This document shows positions 29,665 to 36,771 of a DNA stretch of 36,771 bases, in pieces. Source of the stretch: Verrucomicrobia bacterium UBA1211 (GTDB taxonomy: Bacteria > Verrucomicrobiota > Kiritimatiellia > RFP12 > UBA1067); assembly GCA_002309585.1 (NCBI GenBank), contig DBXN01000174.1, forward strand, positions 39,658-76,428. Direction: 5' to 3'. Both the position numbers and the translations under genes were made by a program. The notes below the pieces were generated by a model that saw only the letters and a program-made list of their open reading frames with translations, was not told the origin of the DNA and searched no databases. Within the stretch, counting starts at the first letter, position 1. Each line of letters starts with the position of its first letter.

Positions 29665-31968
29665 ATGGGTATTGCGCTGGCGATTGCGGCGGCGGCGATG
29701 AGTCTGCCGCCGTTCGGAGATGTTAGGGTTGTCGATGAGATTGACTGCACGAAGGCCGACCACCGTTTCGTGGACTACCCCAAGGGGGAAAGCCGCGTTG
29801 AGACGGTTCTCGGAGGGCCTTGCCGTGTGCTCAGGGTACAGGATGGGAGACCGTCCTACCTCGCCTGGCGCCTCGGCGAGGGAAAGGGGCTCAAACCGAA
29901 CGGTGCCTACGTTGTTGTGATTGAGTATCCGGATGACGAGCCGCGCTCCTTCTTCGTGCGGAACTACGGGAACGAATCCCGTCGCTCTTTTTACACCGGC
30001 TCCGCGACCGGAAACGCCTACGAGGGCCCCATCGTCAGCCACAAACCCGAATCGCTCAAGATCCCGCAGAGCGGCCAGTACCAGCGATGGACGTCATTAA
30101 CGTTCCTCGGCGAGAAGGCCTCCAACCTCCAAGACCTCAAGAAAGAGGACGCCGAAAAGGCGGGTGTGAAATACCGGCTTGATATCGCGACAGACGGCTT
30201 TGACCTCGCGGTCGGGCAGTACCGCCGGGAGTGGAACCCCGGTTCGGCCGGTGTCGCGGTGTCGAAAATCATCCTGTGCGAGATCCTTGACGAAAAGGCG
30301 TCATGGGTCAAACTCAACCTCCCGCCCGCGCCGCTTCCGCGTCGGCACGTCTTCTGGCGCGAGGAGATGAGCGACGGCGTGATGGCCAAGGACGGTCTCT
30401 GTCCCGGAAACGGCGGTCTTGACTGGATCGAGCAGAAGTTCCGCGCGATGAAGTTCTTCGGGCAGAACACCTACTGTAAGGATTTGCTGGAGTTCGGACA
30501 TAACCAGCACTGGGACTGCCATTGGAAACACGGTCAGCCGGGCGGCAAGTCATGGAAGTGGATGTGGGGCAGCGACGCGCACTATGCCAACCTCTGGACG
30601 AAGGTTGTGCCGCTCGCCGCTGACACATACGGCTTCGACATTCTCCCCTACTACGAGTACGGCGGGGCGGCGGGCGACCCCGCGGTCGCGCTCGGGCCTC
30701 AGAAACGTGCCGAGCCGCTTGACATGGACAACAAGCCGGACCGCGAATCGCGTGGCGCGAATTACACGCACATCTGGTGGTCCGAGGGCAAGCTCCGCGT
30801 CGATATCACGGACCCCGATACGCTGGATGAACTCAAGTACGTTTTGGAGGGGACAATTCTCCGCTTTAGGGAACAGGTCGTAAAGGGAGCATTCGTCGGA
30901 GCGCTGATGCGGCCGCGCCCCGGGCAGTGGGCGATCAGCTTCGCCGACAAGACGCGCGAACGTTTCGCGCGGGAAGAGAACGGCGGGAAGGATGTCTCGC
31001 GGGCCGAACTCAAAGCGGACAAGGCGCTCTACGGCCGGTATATTGCGTGGTATGGCAAACGGCGTGCGAAATTCATGGACGAGATTCGCCGCTACCTTGA
31101 AGAGAACGGCGTAAAGAACGCCATCGCCATCCTCGAGAATGACGATTCGGAGGCAGGTTACTCCCTCGCGGACGCCAAAGGGATGGTGACGGACGATTTG
31201 GCCGGTTGGCAGAAGCGGTTGCCGGGCAAGACCTTCACCGACCTCAACGCGCCGGAAATCGCCGGAAATCATCTCTTCCTCAAGTCGCTCACGACGCCTG
31301 CCGGAACCTGGGGGCCGTGGGAGTGGCAACACGCCTCACCGGCATGCGATCCCGAGCACTACGTGAATCTCACGAACGTGTGGATCGCGCTTCCGTTCCA
31401 TGCGCTCTTCACTGTGACCGATCCGAACTGCTTCGCCGTCTTCCGCAATGGCAACGGCACCGACACGATCATCCGGCACTATGATCTGAACGAAGGTACG
31501 CTTGATGACGGAAAGGACAACCACGTCCTCGGCTACGCAATGGCGGACTGGGAACGGGCGGACCGCGCCTGCATGCTCTCGGAGATCAATGCGATGGCGA
31601 ACGGGGACCCCGTGAATCTGGGCTACTTGATGGGCTCCAACTACACACGCGGATTCCCCGGTCCGGTCAGGGAGTTCAACCGGAACTTTCTCGCTCTGCC
31701 CGCGCTGCCCTCGACGGTTGTGAAAGGCGCATGTTCCGACCCAGAAGTGGTGCTTCGGGAGATCGACTGCTCAACGTATGGCGTCAAAGCGAAGTATTAC
31801 GCGCTCATCCACATCGGCTGGCGGGAGAAACACGACGTCACGGTAAAGATACCCGGAGCGAACGGAATAGTCGCGTTCCCGGCGTATGGCGAGACCCGGC
31901 CTGTCGCGGACGGCATCCTCTCCTTCAAGACGTTGAAGCCGTTGCAGCTCATCGCCATCAGGAACTGA
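29665..31968 (+). CDS. Secreted glycosidase-like protein of unrecognised family
   Basis: A 767-residue protein starting at ATG 29665, chosen because GAGGAGG ends 6 nt upstream. Residues 1-18 (MGIALAIAAAAMSLPPFG) look like a signal sequence. An N-terminal beta-rich part (about 25-230) may bind sugar. The central part (about 240-640) resembles a TIM barrel: FGQNTYCKDLLEFGHNQHWDCHWKHGQPGG, GFDILPYYEYGGAAG, FVGALMRPRPGQWAISFADKTRERFA, KNAIAILENDDSEAGY and TNVWIALPFHALFTVTDPN. The C-terminus is beta-sandwich-like, common in glycoside hydrolases. I do not recognise a named family, and no catalytic residues can be assigned. It lies near two other secreted carbohydrate-type proteins but has its own predicted promoter and structured leader. 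Confidence 0.6.
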   Translation: MGIALAIAAAAMSLPPFGDVRVVDEIDCTKADHRFVDYPKGESRVETVLGGPCRVLRVQDGRPSYLAWRLGEGKGLKPNGAYVVVIEYPDDEPRSFFVRNYGNESRRSFYTGSATGNAYEGPIVSHKPESLKIPQSGQYQRWTSLTFLGEKASNLQDLKKEDAEKAGVKYRLDIATDGFDLAVGQYRREWNPGSAGVAVSKIILCEILDEKASWVKLNLPPAPLPRRHVFWREEMSDGVMAKDGLCPGNGGLDWIEQKFRAMKFFGQNTYCKDLLEFGHNQHWDCHWKHGQPGGKSWKWMWGSDAHYANLWTKVVPLAADTYGFDILPYYEYGGAAGDPAVALGPQKRAEPLDMDNKPDRESRGANYTHIWWSEGKLRVDITDPDTLDELKYVLEGTILRFREQVVKGAFVGALMRPRPGQWAISFADKTRERFAREENGGKDVSRAELKADKALYGRYIAWYGKRRAKFMDEIRRYLEENGVKNAIAILENDDSEAGYSLADAKGMVTDDLAGWQKRLPGKTFTDLNAPEIAGNHLFLKSLTTPAGTWGPWEWQHASPACDPEHYVNLTNVWIALPFHALFTVTDPNCFAVFRNGNGTDTIIRHYDLNEGTLDDGKDNHVLGYAMADWERADRACMLSEINAMANGDPVNLGYLMGSNYTRGFPGPVREFNRNFLALPALPSTVVKGACSDPEVVLREIDCSTYGVKAKYYALIHIGWREKHDVTVKIPGANGIVAFPAYGETRPVADGILSFKTLKPLQLIAIRN

Positions 31969-32055
31969 CCGCCTATCTGCCCTCTTCCACAAGTCACAAA
32001 CGAACACCTGAAGGAACCGACGACATGTGAACAGAGAGTGATTGGAAGCGAAACC

Positions 32056-32084
32056 TTGCGACCCTAATCGAAATGGGCTAAACT
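32056..32084 (+). promoter_or_regulatory. Predicted promoter of the NUDIX gene
   Basis: TTGCGA (32056-32061), a 17-bp spacer and TAAACT (32079-32084), about 84 nt before the start codon. Confidence 0.5.
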
Positions 32085-32167
32085 GTTTTCCGTTGATGAA
32101 AACAACGGTGCCATCCTTGACGGAGCAGGGGTGTCGCAGGAGTTAACCGTTATCGAGGTGAAAAACC

Positions 32168-32710
32168 ATGACAGACCTTAACCTTACCGAAAAGACGCTC
32201 GCGAGCGAGCGCAAGTACACCGGAAAAATCATCAGCGTTGACCTTCTCGACATCGAACTGCCGGATGGCCGCAAGGCGAAACGCGAGGTGATCCGCCACG
32301 GAAACGCGGTGGCGATTCTCGCCCGACGTCCAGATGGGAAGTTCGTCTTCGTAAAGCAGTACCGCAAAGCGGCGGAGGAGGCGCTGATCGAGGTCATCGC
32401 GGGTGGGCTCGAGCCGGATGAAGACCCGATCGAGGGGGCGCGGCGCGAGACGGCCGAGGAGACGGGTTACGAGGTGACGGACATCCGATTTCTCACCACC
32501 ATCATCTGCACGCCCGGCTACTGCGAGGAACGTATCCACCTCTACTTTGCGGAACTCTCGGAAGCCGCACATGCCCAAGACCAAGATCCGGACGAGAATG
32601 TCTATCCCGTCATCCTTTCCGAAACGGAAGTCGAGGACGCCATCCGCGACGGCACGATATTCGACGCCAAGACACTCTCCGCCTGGCTCTGCTGGAAGAT
32701 CGCAAGATGA
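32168..32710 (+). CDS. NUDIX hydrolase, ADP-ribose pyrophosphatase-like
   Basis: A 180-residue enzyme with a complete NUDIX box, GGLEPDEDPIEGARRETAEETGYEV (G-x5-E-x7-REUxEExGU, about 78-102). The flanks fit the ADP-ribose pyrophosphatase (NudF) group: REVIRHGNAVAILARRPDGKFVFVKQYRKAAEEALIEVIAG upstream and TPGYCEERIHLYFAEL downstream. It would cleave ADP-ribose to AMP and ribose 5-phosphate in the cytoplasm. The macrodomain gene at 19358 also acts on ADP-ribose derivatives, but the two are 12 kb apart. GAGGTG precedes the ATG. Confidence 0.92.
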   Translation: MTDLNLTEKTLASERKYTGKIISVDLLDIELPDGRKAKREVIRHGNAVAILARRPDGKFVFVKQYRKAAEEALIEVIAGGLEPDEDPIEGARRETAEETGYEVTDIRFLTTIICTPGYCEERIHLYFAELSEAAHAQDQDPDENVYPVILSETEVEDAIRDGTIFDAKTLSAWLCWKIAR

Positions 32711-32723
32711 AGGCCATGACAGA

Positions 32724-32746
32724 CTCAACGGGCGTTAGGCGTTGAG
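32724..32746 (+). terminator. Possible hairpin after the NUDIX gene
   Basis: CTCAACG (32724-32730) pairs with CGTTGAG (32740-32746) 14 nt after the stop. There is no T-run, so termination is uncertain. Confidence 0.35.
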
Positions 32747-32817
32747 TGTTGGATTGTGAAACGCCAAAATAATTCGCGATTATCGTTCAACGCGCCTCGT
32801 TTTATTTCCCGGCACAT

Positions 32818-32825
32818 GGTATAAT
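32818..32825 (+). promoter_or_regulatory. Extended -10 element of the purE promoter
   Basis: GGTATAAT preceded by T forms an extended -10 (TGGTATAAT). No good -35 is seen 16-18 bp upstream. Confidence 0.55.
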
Positions 32826-32855
32826 CCGCCGCATCGAAACAACGAGGAGTGTGGC

Positions 32856-33374
32856 ATGATGAGTGAACCGATTGTCGGCATTGTGATGGGAAGCGATTCG
32901 GATTGGCCCCTGGTGCAGAAGGCCACCGACACGCTGAAGACGTTTGGGGTCCCGTTTGAAGTCCGGGTGATCTCCGCCCACCGGACACCGGATCTGGCAT
33001 GTGACTACGCGCGGACCGCAGAGTCGCGCGGCATCAAAGTGATTATCGCGGCGGCGGGTGGCGCGGCGCACCTGGGCGGCGTGATCGCCGGTCACACGGT
33101 GCTTCCCGTCATCGGCATTCCGGTAGCGGGCGGCGCGCTGAACGGGTTGGATGCACTTTACGCGACCCTCCAGATGCCGTCGGGCATCCCCGTCGCAACG
33201 GTCACGCTCGGCAGCGCCGGACCGGTCAATGCGGCCCTTTTGGCCGTCCAGATCCTCGGAACGGCGGACGCTGACCTGCGAGAAAAGTTCCACGTCTACA
33301 AAGAGGGGCTCCGGCAGAAGGTCATCGCGGGAAACGAGAAGGTAAACGCCGCCATCGGACAGAAAGGCGAGTAA
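32856..33374 (+). CDS. purE: N5-carboxyaminoimidazole ribonucleotide mutase
   Basis: A 172-residue PurE, class I, which moves the carboxyl group of N5-CAIR to give CAIR in purine synthesis. Motifs: MGSDSDWPLVQKA (substrate phosphate loop), ISAHRTPDLACDYA, AAAGGAAHLGGVIAGHTVLPVIGIPV and LQMPSGIPVATVTLGSAGPVNAALLAVQIL. The SDSDW and SAHRTP blocks, with the catalytic His, are intact. GAGGAG lies 6 nt before the ATG (32856; ATG 32859 is the alternative). purK is not adjacent. The gene ends facing a convergent minus-strand kinase gene, with a strong inverted repeat between. Confidence 0.97.
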   Translation: MMSEPIVGIVMGSDSDWPLVQKATDTLKTFGVPFEVRVISAHRTPDLACDYARTAESRGIKVIIAAAGGAAHLGGVIAGHTVLPVIGIPVAGGALNGLDALYATLQMPSGIPVATVTLGSAGPVNAALLAVQILGTADADLREKFHVYKEGLRQKVIAGNEKVNAAIGQKGE

Positions 33375-33403
33375 CCTCCCCGTACGCACCGCCATTCGGG
33401 AAC

Positions 33404-33433
33404 CGGCGGGACGCACAAAATCGCGTCCCGCCG
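33404..33433. terminator. Shared hairpin between convergent purE and the kinase gene
   Basis: CGGCGGGACGC (33404-33414) pairs perfectly with GCGTCCCGCCG (33423-33433), an 11-bp GC-rich stem with an 8-nt loop. It has no T-run on either strand, so it is a likely but atypical bidirectional terminator. Confidence 0.55.
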
Positions 33434-33443
33434 ATTGAGGGCA

Positions 33444-34553
33444 TTACAGTTTCGCCAGCAGATCGCGGATCATCCGTTCACGCGACTCGATCGATTCGCA
33501 GAGGCGGAACTGGACGCGCGCCCGGTTGAGGTTCTGCTCGGGATGACGGATCTTGAAATAGACGCTGCCGGCCAGATAATCCTGGAAGAAGCGCATGCCG
33601 AGCTCGAAGGTGATCAGCCGGATGGCGTCATACAGATAATAACGGTCCGCCTCCGAGAGGAAATCCCGCGCATGGGAGACATAGCCCTTGCAGAACGCCT
33701 CGCAGAGATCCAGATCGAAAACGACATGGCTCAGGTTGGACTCCTCTTCGCCCGCATGGTTACAGATGGAGCGGAGCGCGTCACCGAAATCATAATGGAT
33801 TAGGCCGGGGCTGACGGTATCCAGGTCGATCATCGCCGTTCCCTTCCCGGTGAAGTCATCGATCATGATGTTGTTGACCTTCGGATCACCATGCATCATC
33901 CTGAGCGAGAGTTCTCCCCGATTGAGCGCATCCTGGAGAACCGACGCGAACCCGCGACGCTCCTCAATGAAACTCGCCATCCGGCGGGCCTCCATCGAAG
34001 CGTTCAGCCTGTCCTTCGCCTTCGGCACCGTTTGCAGCGTCTGGTCATACTTCGCGAGATACTGCGGCGTAATATGGAATCCCGGCAGCGGATCGGCCAT
34101 CTGGTCGGGCGGCAGATCGGAGAGCAGCCAATGGAAATGGCCTAAAACCGCACCGCACTCCATCGCGTGCTCATTACCCTGCGCCTCGTTAAAGGCCGTC
34201 GCGGAAGCGATCTTGGTGATGACCCGCCACACATCGCCATCCTCGTCCCTGAAATAGTCTTTGCCATCGTGGGTCTGGACAATCTTCGGCAACTGCCACA
34301 CCCGGTCGGTCGCGTCCGCCTCTTGCTCCAGTTTGGGATGGGCATGGTTGGCGATCCGATGCAGGTTCCGCATTATCACTTCCGGCTGTGGGAAGACGTT
34401 TTTGTTGATCCGCTGCAGAATCACCTGTTTCTCGTCATACGTATTCCTGAAAATCGCCAGATAGGTATCGTTCACATTCCCGCTTCCCAGCGGATTGATC
34501 GTCACCAGACGTCCCGGCAAACCAAACTGATGAATCAACAGCGACAGTTCCAT
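33444..34553 (-). CDS. Phosphotransferase family, N-acetylhexosamine 1-kinase-like
   Basis: A 369-residue kinase with the aminoglycoside-phosphotransferase/choline-kinase fold. Visible signs are an N-terminal NPLGSGNVNDTYLA nucleotide loop, VILQRINKNVFPQPEVIMRNL, the Brenner-type catalytic loop MHGDPKVNNIMID (HGDxxxxN) and the metal-binding MIDLDTVSPGLIHYDFGDALRS. This combination resembles NahK, which phosphorylates GlcNAc or GalNAc at C1. In other genomes NahK belongs to the lacto-N-biose/mucin sugar pathway; no partner of that pathway is in this window. It lies 26 nt downstream of rsmB in the same direction and is probably co-transcribed. GGAGAG precedes the ATG. Confidence 0.85.
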   Translation of the reverse strand: MELSLLIHQFGLPGRLVTINPLGSGNVNDTYLAIFRNTYDEKQVILQRINKNVFPQPEVIMRNLHRIANHAHPKLEQEADATDRVWQLPKIVQTHDGKDYFRDEDGDVWRVITKIASATAFNEAQGNEHAMECGAVLGHFHWLLSDLPPDQMADPLPGFHITPQYLAKYDQTLQTVPKAKDRLNASMEARRMASFIEERRGFASVLQDALNRGELSLRMMHGDPKVNNIMIDDFTGKGTAMIDLDTVSPGLIHYDFGDALRSICNHAGEEESNLSHVVFDLDLCEAFCKGYVSHARDFLSEADRYYLYDAIRLITFELGMRFFQDYLAGSVYFKIRHPEQNLNRARVQFRLCESIESRERMIRDLLAKL

Positions 34554-34579
34554 TTCTCTTCTCTCCTACTTGCTATACC

Positions 34580-35779
34580 TTAACTTCTCTCCAAAACACA
34601 CGCAAACGCGCCATCCGTACCCGACCGGGAAGGAATACGCTCCTCGACACCCGAGCAGACCCATTCGGGATGAGCCTTCCTAAACAAGGTGATCTGCCGG
34701 CGGTTCTCATCATGTTCCAAACTGCATGTCGAATAGACCAGCTTCCCGTTGGGAGCCACCAACCCGGCGAGCTTTTCCAAGATCGCGTATTGCGTCTCCG
34801 CCAAACGTTTCATCCGCTTGGTCGTCCACCGCCACCGCGCGTCGGGACGACGGCGCAACACGCCCGTATTCGAACAGGGCGCATCGAAAAGGATCCGGTC
34901 GAACGGCCCCAGCGCACCCAACGCCGCATTCAGATCGCCGGTCAGGTCAACCTGGCGGACCGTCACCCACTCCTGCCTCACCCGTTTGAGATTGGCCCGA
35001 AGCGTTGCCAGCCGGTCCTCATACAGATCGACCGCCACCAACGCCTGCCCGCTACCCGCTTCGGGTTGTCCCATCCGCCACGCCAATTGGATCGTCTTGC
35101 CGCCGGGCGCCGCGCCCGCATCCAGCACTTTCATGCCCGGCTTGACATCCATTAGGCGCACGGCTCCCGCCGTCGCGGGATCCTGAACGATGAAACCGCC
35201 CTCCGCATAACCCGGCAACGTTTCAATCCGCTTCCCGGCAGGCGCCTTGACGAACGGCTCCGGCGCGCCGGGCGGATAGGCCAGATAAACATCCGCCGGG
35301 GAGTTGTCCCACTTGCAGAGCGCGACCGTCTCGTCAACCCCGAACCGCTCGATCCATCGGGTCACCAGCGCGTCGGGATGCGAGAAACGGATCCCGATCG
35401 AGGTCTTCGCCAGATCCGCCAACAGCGTCTCTTTCTTCCGGAGCAACGTGCGCAGCACCGCATTCACCAGTTTCGCCGTAACCGCATGGGTCTGCTTGGC
35501 GGCCTCGACCGTCTCATTCACCGCCGCGTAATTGGCGACATCCGGCATCAGCAGTACCTGGCAGGCACCGACCAGCAACGCGGCCTGCGCCTCACCCTTC
35601 GGCATCTTCTGCACCAGCTGACGCACCACCCAATCCAGCATCCGGTAGTGCCGCACCGTCGTATAAACCAAATCCGTCACAAACGCATGGTCCGGCCCGT
35701 CAGGAATCATTCGCTCTGGAAACATCCCGGTCGCCAGCCATTGCGCCACAACAAAAATCGCATCCCGCCTTGATTTCAT
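34580..35779 (-). CDS. rsmB: 16S rRNA (cytosine-C5) methyltransferase RsmB-like
   Basis: A 399-residue protein, assuming the ATG at 35779. An N-terminal NusB-like helical domain (about 1-140, with ANYAAVNETVEAAK and LVNAVLRTLLRK) is followed by a Rossmann methyltransferase. The SAM motif is VLDAGAAPGGKTIQLA (about 235-250). Two catalytic-cysteine motifs follow: FDAPCSNTGVLRRRPDARWRW (motif IV) and LVYSTCSLEHDENRRQI (motif VI). It methylates C967 (E. coli numbering) of 16S rRNA. The predicted -10 (35792-35787) puts transcription start 1 nt before this ATG, so it is probably leaderless; the upstream in-frame starts to 35875 lie in or beyond the promoter. Confidence 0.93.
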   Translation of the reverse strand: MKSRRDAIFVVAQWLATGMFPERMIPDGPDHAFVTDLVYTTVRHYRMLDWVVRQLVQKMPKGEAQAALLVGACQVLLMPDVANYAAVNETVEAAKQTHAVTAKLVNAVLRTLLRKKETLLADLAKTSIGIRFSHPDALVTRWIERFGVDETVALCKWDNSPADVYLAYPPGAPEPFVKAPAGKRIETLPGYAEGGFIVQDPATAGAVRLMDVKPGMKVLDAGAAPGGKTIQLAWRMGQPEAGSGQALVAVDLYEDRLATLRANLKRVRQEWVTVRQVDLTGDLNAALGALGPFDRILFDAPCSNTGVLRRRPDARWRWTTKRMKRLAETQYAILEKLAGLVAPNGKLVYSTCSLEHDENRRQITLFRKAHPEWVCSGVEERIPSRSGTDGAFACVLERS

Positions 35780-35786
35780 GAACCCC

Positions 35787-35815
35787 ATTGTACGGGATTG
35801 GCCGTCTCGGCGCAA
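35787..35815 (-). promoter_or_regulatory. Predicted promoter of rsmB (leaderless)
   Basis: On the minus strand, TTGCGC (35815-35810), a 17-bp spacer and TACAAT (35792-35787). The predicted +1 (35780) is 1 nt from the ATG. Confidence 0.6.
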
Positions 35816-35903
35816 GCCGCAAACATGATCCGGAGCGAAACCGACGGGAACCGATCGGTCGAGTGGCACAATCAATCGCGTTTTCCCGTGGAACGGTTAG
35901 GGC

Positions 35904-35932
35904 TTGCGCCGTTACACCAAAAACGGTAATCT
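35904..35932 (+). promoter_or_regulatory. Predicted promoter of pckG
   Basis: TTGCGC (35904-35909), a 17-bp spacer and TAATCT (35927-35932), giving a leader of about 80 nt. It is divergent from the rsmB promoter. Confidence 0.5.
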
Positions 35933-36018
35933 ATAAAACTGTTTTTTCCGGATTGTCATGTCTGTGCGTGACGCAGGTTCGGGAATGAGAACCCTATAAA
36001 CATCATGGAGTTGTCAAA

Positions 36019-36771
36019 ATGCCTTGTTGCAAGAAGAGTGCGAAGTGTGCTGTGAAACCGGCCGCGAAAACCGCCAAGATCACCGTTCAGATCGGAGGCG
36101 TCGAGTGCCCCACCCAGAACCAGAAAGTCATCGATTGGGTCCAGCGCTGGTTCGACATCTGCAAACCGGCAAACATCGTCTGGTGCGATGGTTCCGCCAA
36201 GCAGCACAAGAGCATTTGCGAAGAGATGGTCGCAAAAGGCCAGTTCGTCAAACTGAACAGCAAGACCCGTCCGGACTGCTATCTGGCCCGCTCGCACGAA
36301 TCTGACGTGGCGCGCGTTGAAGGCCGTACCTTCATCTGCTCGAAGAAAGAAATCGACGCCGGCCCGACGAACCACTGGATGGATCCGGTCGAGATGAAGG
36401 CGAAGATGACGAAGGCTTACACCGGTTGCATGGCCGGGCGGACGATGTACGTCATCCCGTTCGCGATGGGCCCGATCGGCAACCCCATCACCCAGTACGG
36501 CATCGAGATCACCGACTCCCCGTACGTTGTCGTGAACATGGACATCATGACCCGCGTCGGTACGAAAGTGCTGAAGCAGCTCGGTAAAGACGGGACCTTC
36601 ATCCCCTGCATCCACTCGGTCGGCGCGCCGCTGAAGAAGGGCCAGAAGGATGTCGCGTGGCCGTGCGCGAAGAACATTGAGGACAAATACATCACCCAGT
36701 TCCCGGAAGACCGCGAGATCTGGTCCTTCGGTTCGGGTTACGGCGGAAACGCCCTCCTCGGCAAGAAGTGC
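36019..36771 (+). CDS. pckG: Phosphoenolpyruvate carboxykinase, GTP-type (3' end cut by window)
   Basis: The frame is open from ATG 36019 to the window edge (251 codons). The GTP-dependent PEP carboxykinase converts oxaloacetate and GTP to PEP, CO2 and GDP, linking the TCA pool and glycolysis. Family blocks visible: WVQRWFDICKPANIVWCDGS, SHESDVARVEGRTFICSKKEIDAGPTNHW, GCMAGRTMYVIPFAMGPIGNPITQYGIEITDSPYVVVNMDIMTR, and GSGYGGNALLGKKC at the edge. The kinase-1 and guanine-binding loops lie beyond the window. The first 20 residues are rich in Cys, Lys and Ala (MPCCKKSAKCAVKPAAKTAK), an unusual extension. GGAG lies about 9 nt before the ATG. Confidence 0.96.
   Translation, partial: MPCCKKSAKCAVKPAAKTAKITVQIGGVECPTQNQKVIDWVQRWFDICKPANIVWCDGSAKQHKSICEEMVAKGQFVKLNSKTRPDCYLARSHESDVARVEGRTFICSKKEIDAGPTNHWMDPVEMKAKMTKAYTGCMAGRTMYVIPFAMGPIGNPITQYGIEITDSPYVVVNMDIMTRVGTKVLKQLGKDGTFIPCIHSVGAPLKKGQKDVAWPCAKNIEDKYITQFPEDREIWSFGSGYGGNALLGKKC

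Noticed and set aside
32711..32855. Purine riboswitch before purE
   Set aside because: No purine-riboswitch-like core was visible; the promoter -10 lies only about 30 nt before the start, leaving no room for one.
35780..35875. Upstream extension of rsmB
   Set aside because: It crosses the predicted promoter.
1..36771. CRISPR arrays, intact insertion sequences, phage or toxin-antitoxin modules
   Set aside because: No regular direct repeats with spacers, transposase, integrase or toxin-antitoxin motifs were seen on either strand; only one REP-like palindrome was found.

Overview
The window is a high-GC bacterial chromosome segment. It most resembles the Planctomycetes-Verrucomicrobia-Chlamydiae group, probably Kiritimatiellota, Lentisphaerae or a related Verrucomicrobia lineage. 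This is an inference. It rests on lipid A genes (lpxA, an LptF/G permease), many secreted carbohydrate-active or multi-modular proteins, two proteins related to the hydrazine synthase alpha subunit (HzsA), and a GTP-type PEP carboxykinase. No 16S or other decisive marker is present. Both window ends cut a gene: a long secreted SGNH hydrolase (left, minus strand, C-terminus missing) and pckG (right, plus strand, C-terminus missing).

Left part (1-9860). A secreted SGNH/GDSL hydrolase carries three copies of a ~200-residue module. It is divergent from a plus-strand set of LptF/G permease, LpxA and a PL11-type rhamnogalacturonan lyase. A small secreted repeat protein follows, then a minus-strand pair (small membrane protein, EamA transporter).

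Middle (10.1-17.5 kb). A secreted diheme HzsA-related protein is fused to a SUMF1/FGE-like domain that lacks the catalytic cysteines. After it come a minus-strand era-glycosyltransferase pair, an ATP-type 6-phosphofructokinase and a divergent tRNA-Lys/tRNA-Pro pair with its own terminator.

Accessory stretch (17.7-32.7 kb, all plus strand). The order is a periplasmic metallo-beta-lactamase-fold hydrolase; an ATGA-coupled SDR / macrodomain / flavin-reductase set followed by an iron-sulfur-flavoprotein-like flavodoxin and a GNAT acetyltransferase; then a tight trio of membrane-anchored glutathione peroxidase, LamG + diheme HzsA-related protein and a GH-A-like glycoside hydrolase; then a hotdog thioesterase, an AlkA-type DNA glycosylase, an unrecognised secreted 767-residue protein with a structured leader, and a NUDIX ADP-ribose pyrophosphatase.

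Right part (32.8-36.8 kb). Housekeeping genes: purE, a NahK-like sugar kinase and rsmB on the minus strand, and pckG divergent from rsmB.

The strongest candidates for undescribed biology are the two HzsA-related diheme proteins with different add-on modules, especially the peroxidase / LamG-diheme / glycosidase trio. At the DNA level, several promoters share a TTGCG-type -35 box with exactly 17 bp spacing, and two genes (lptF and rsmB) look leaderless.
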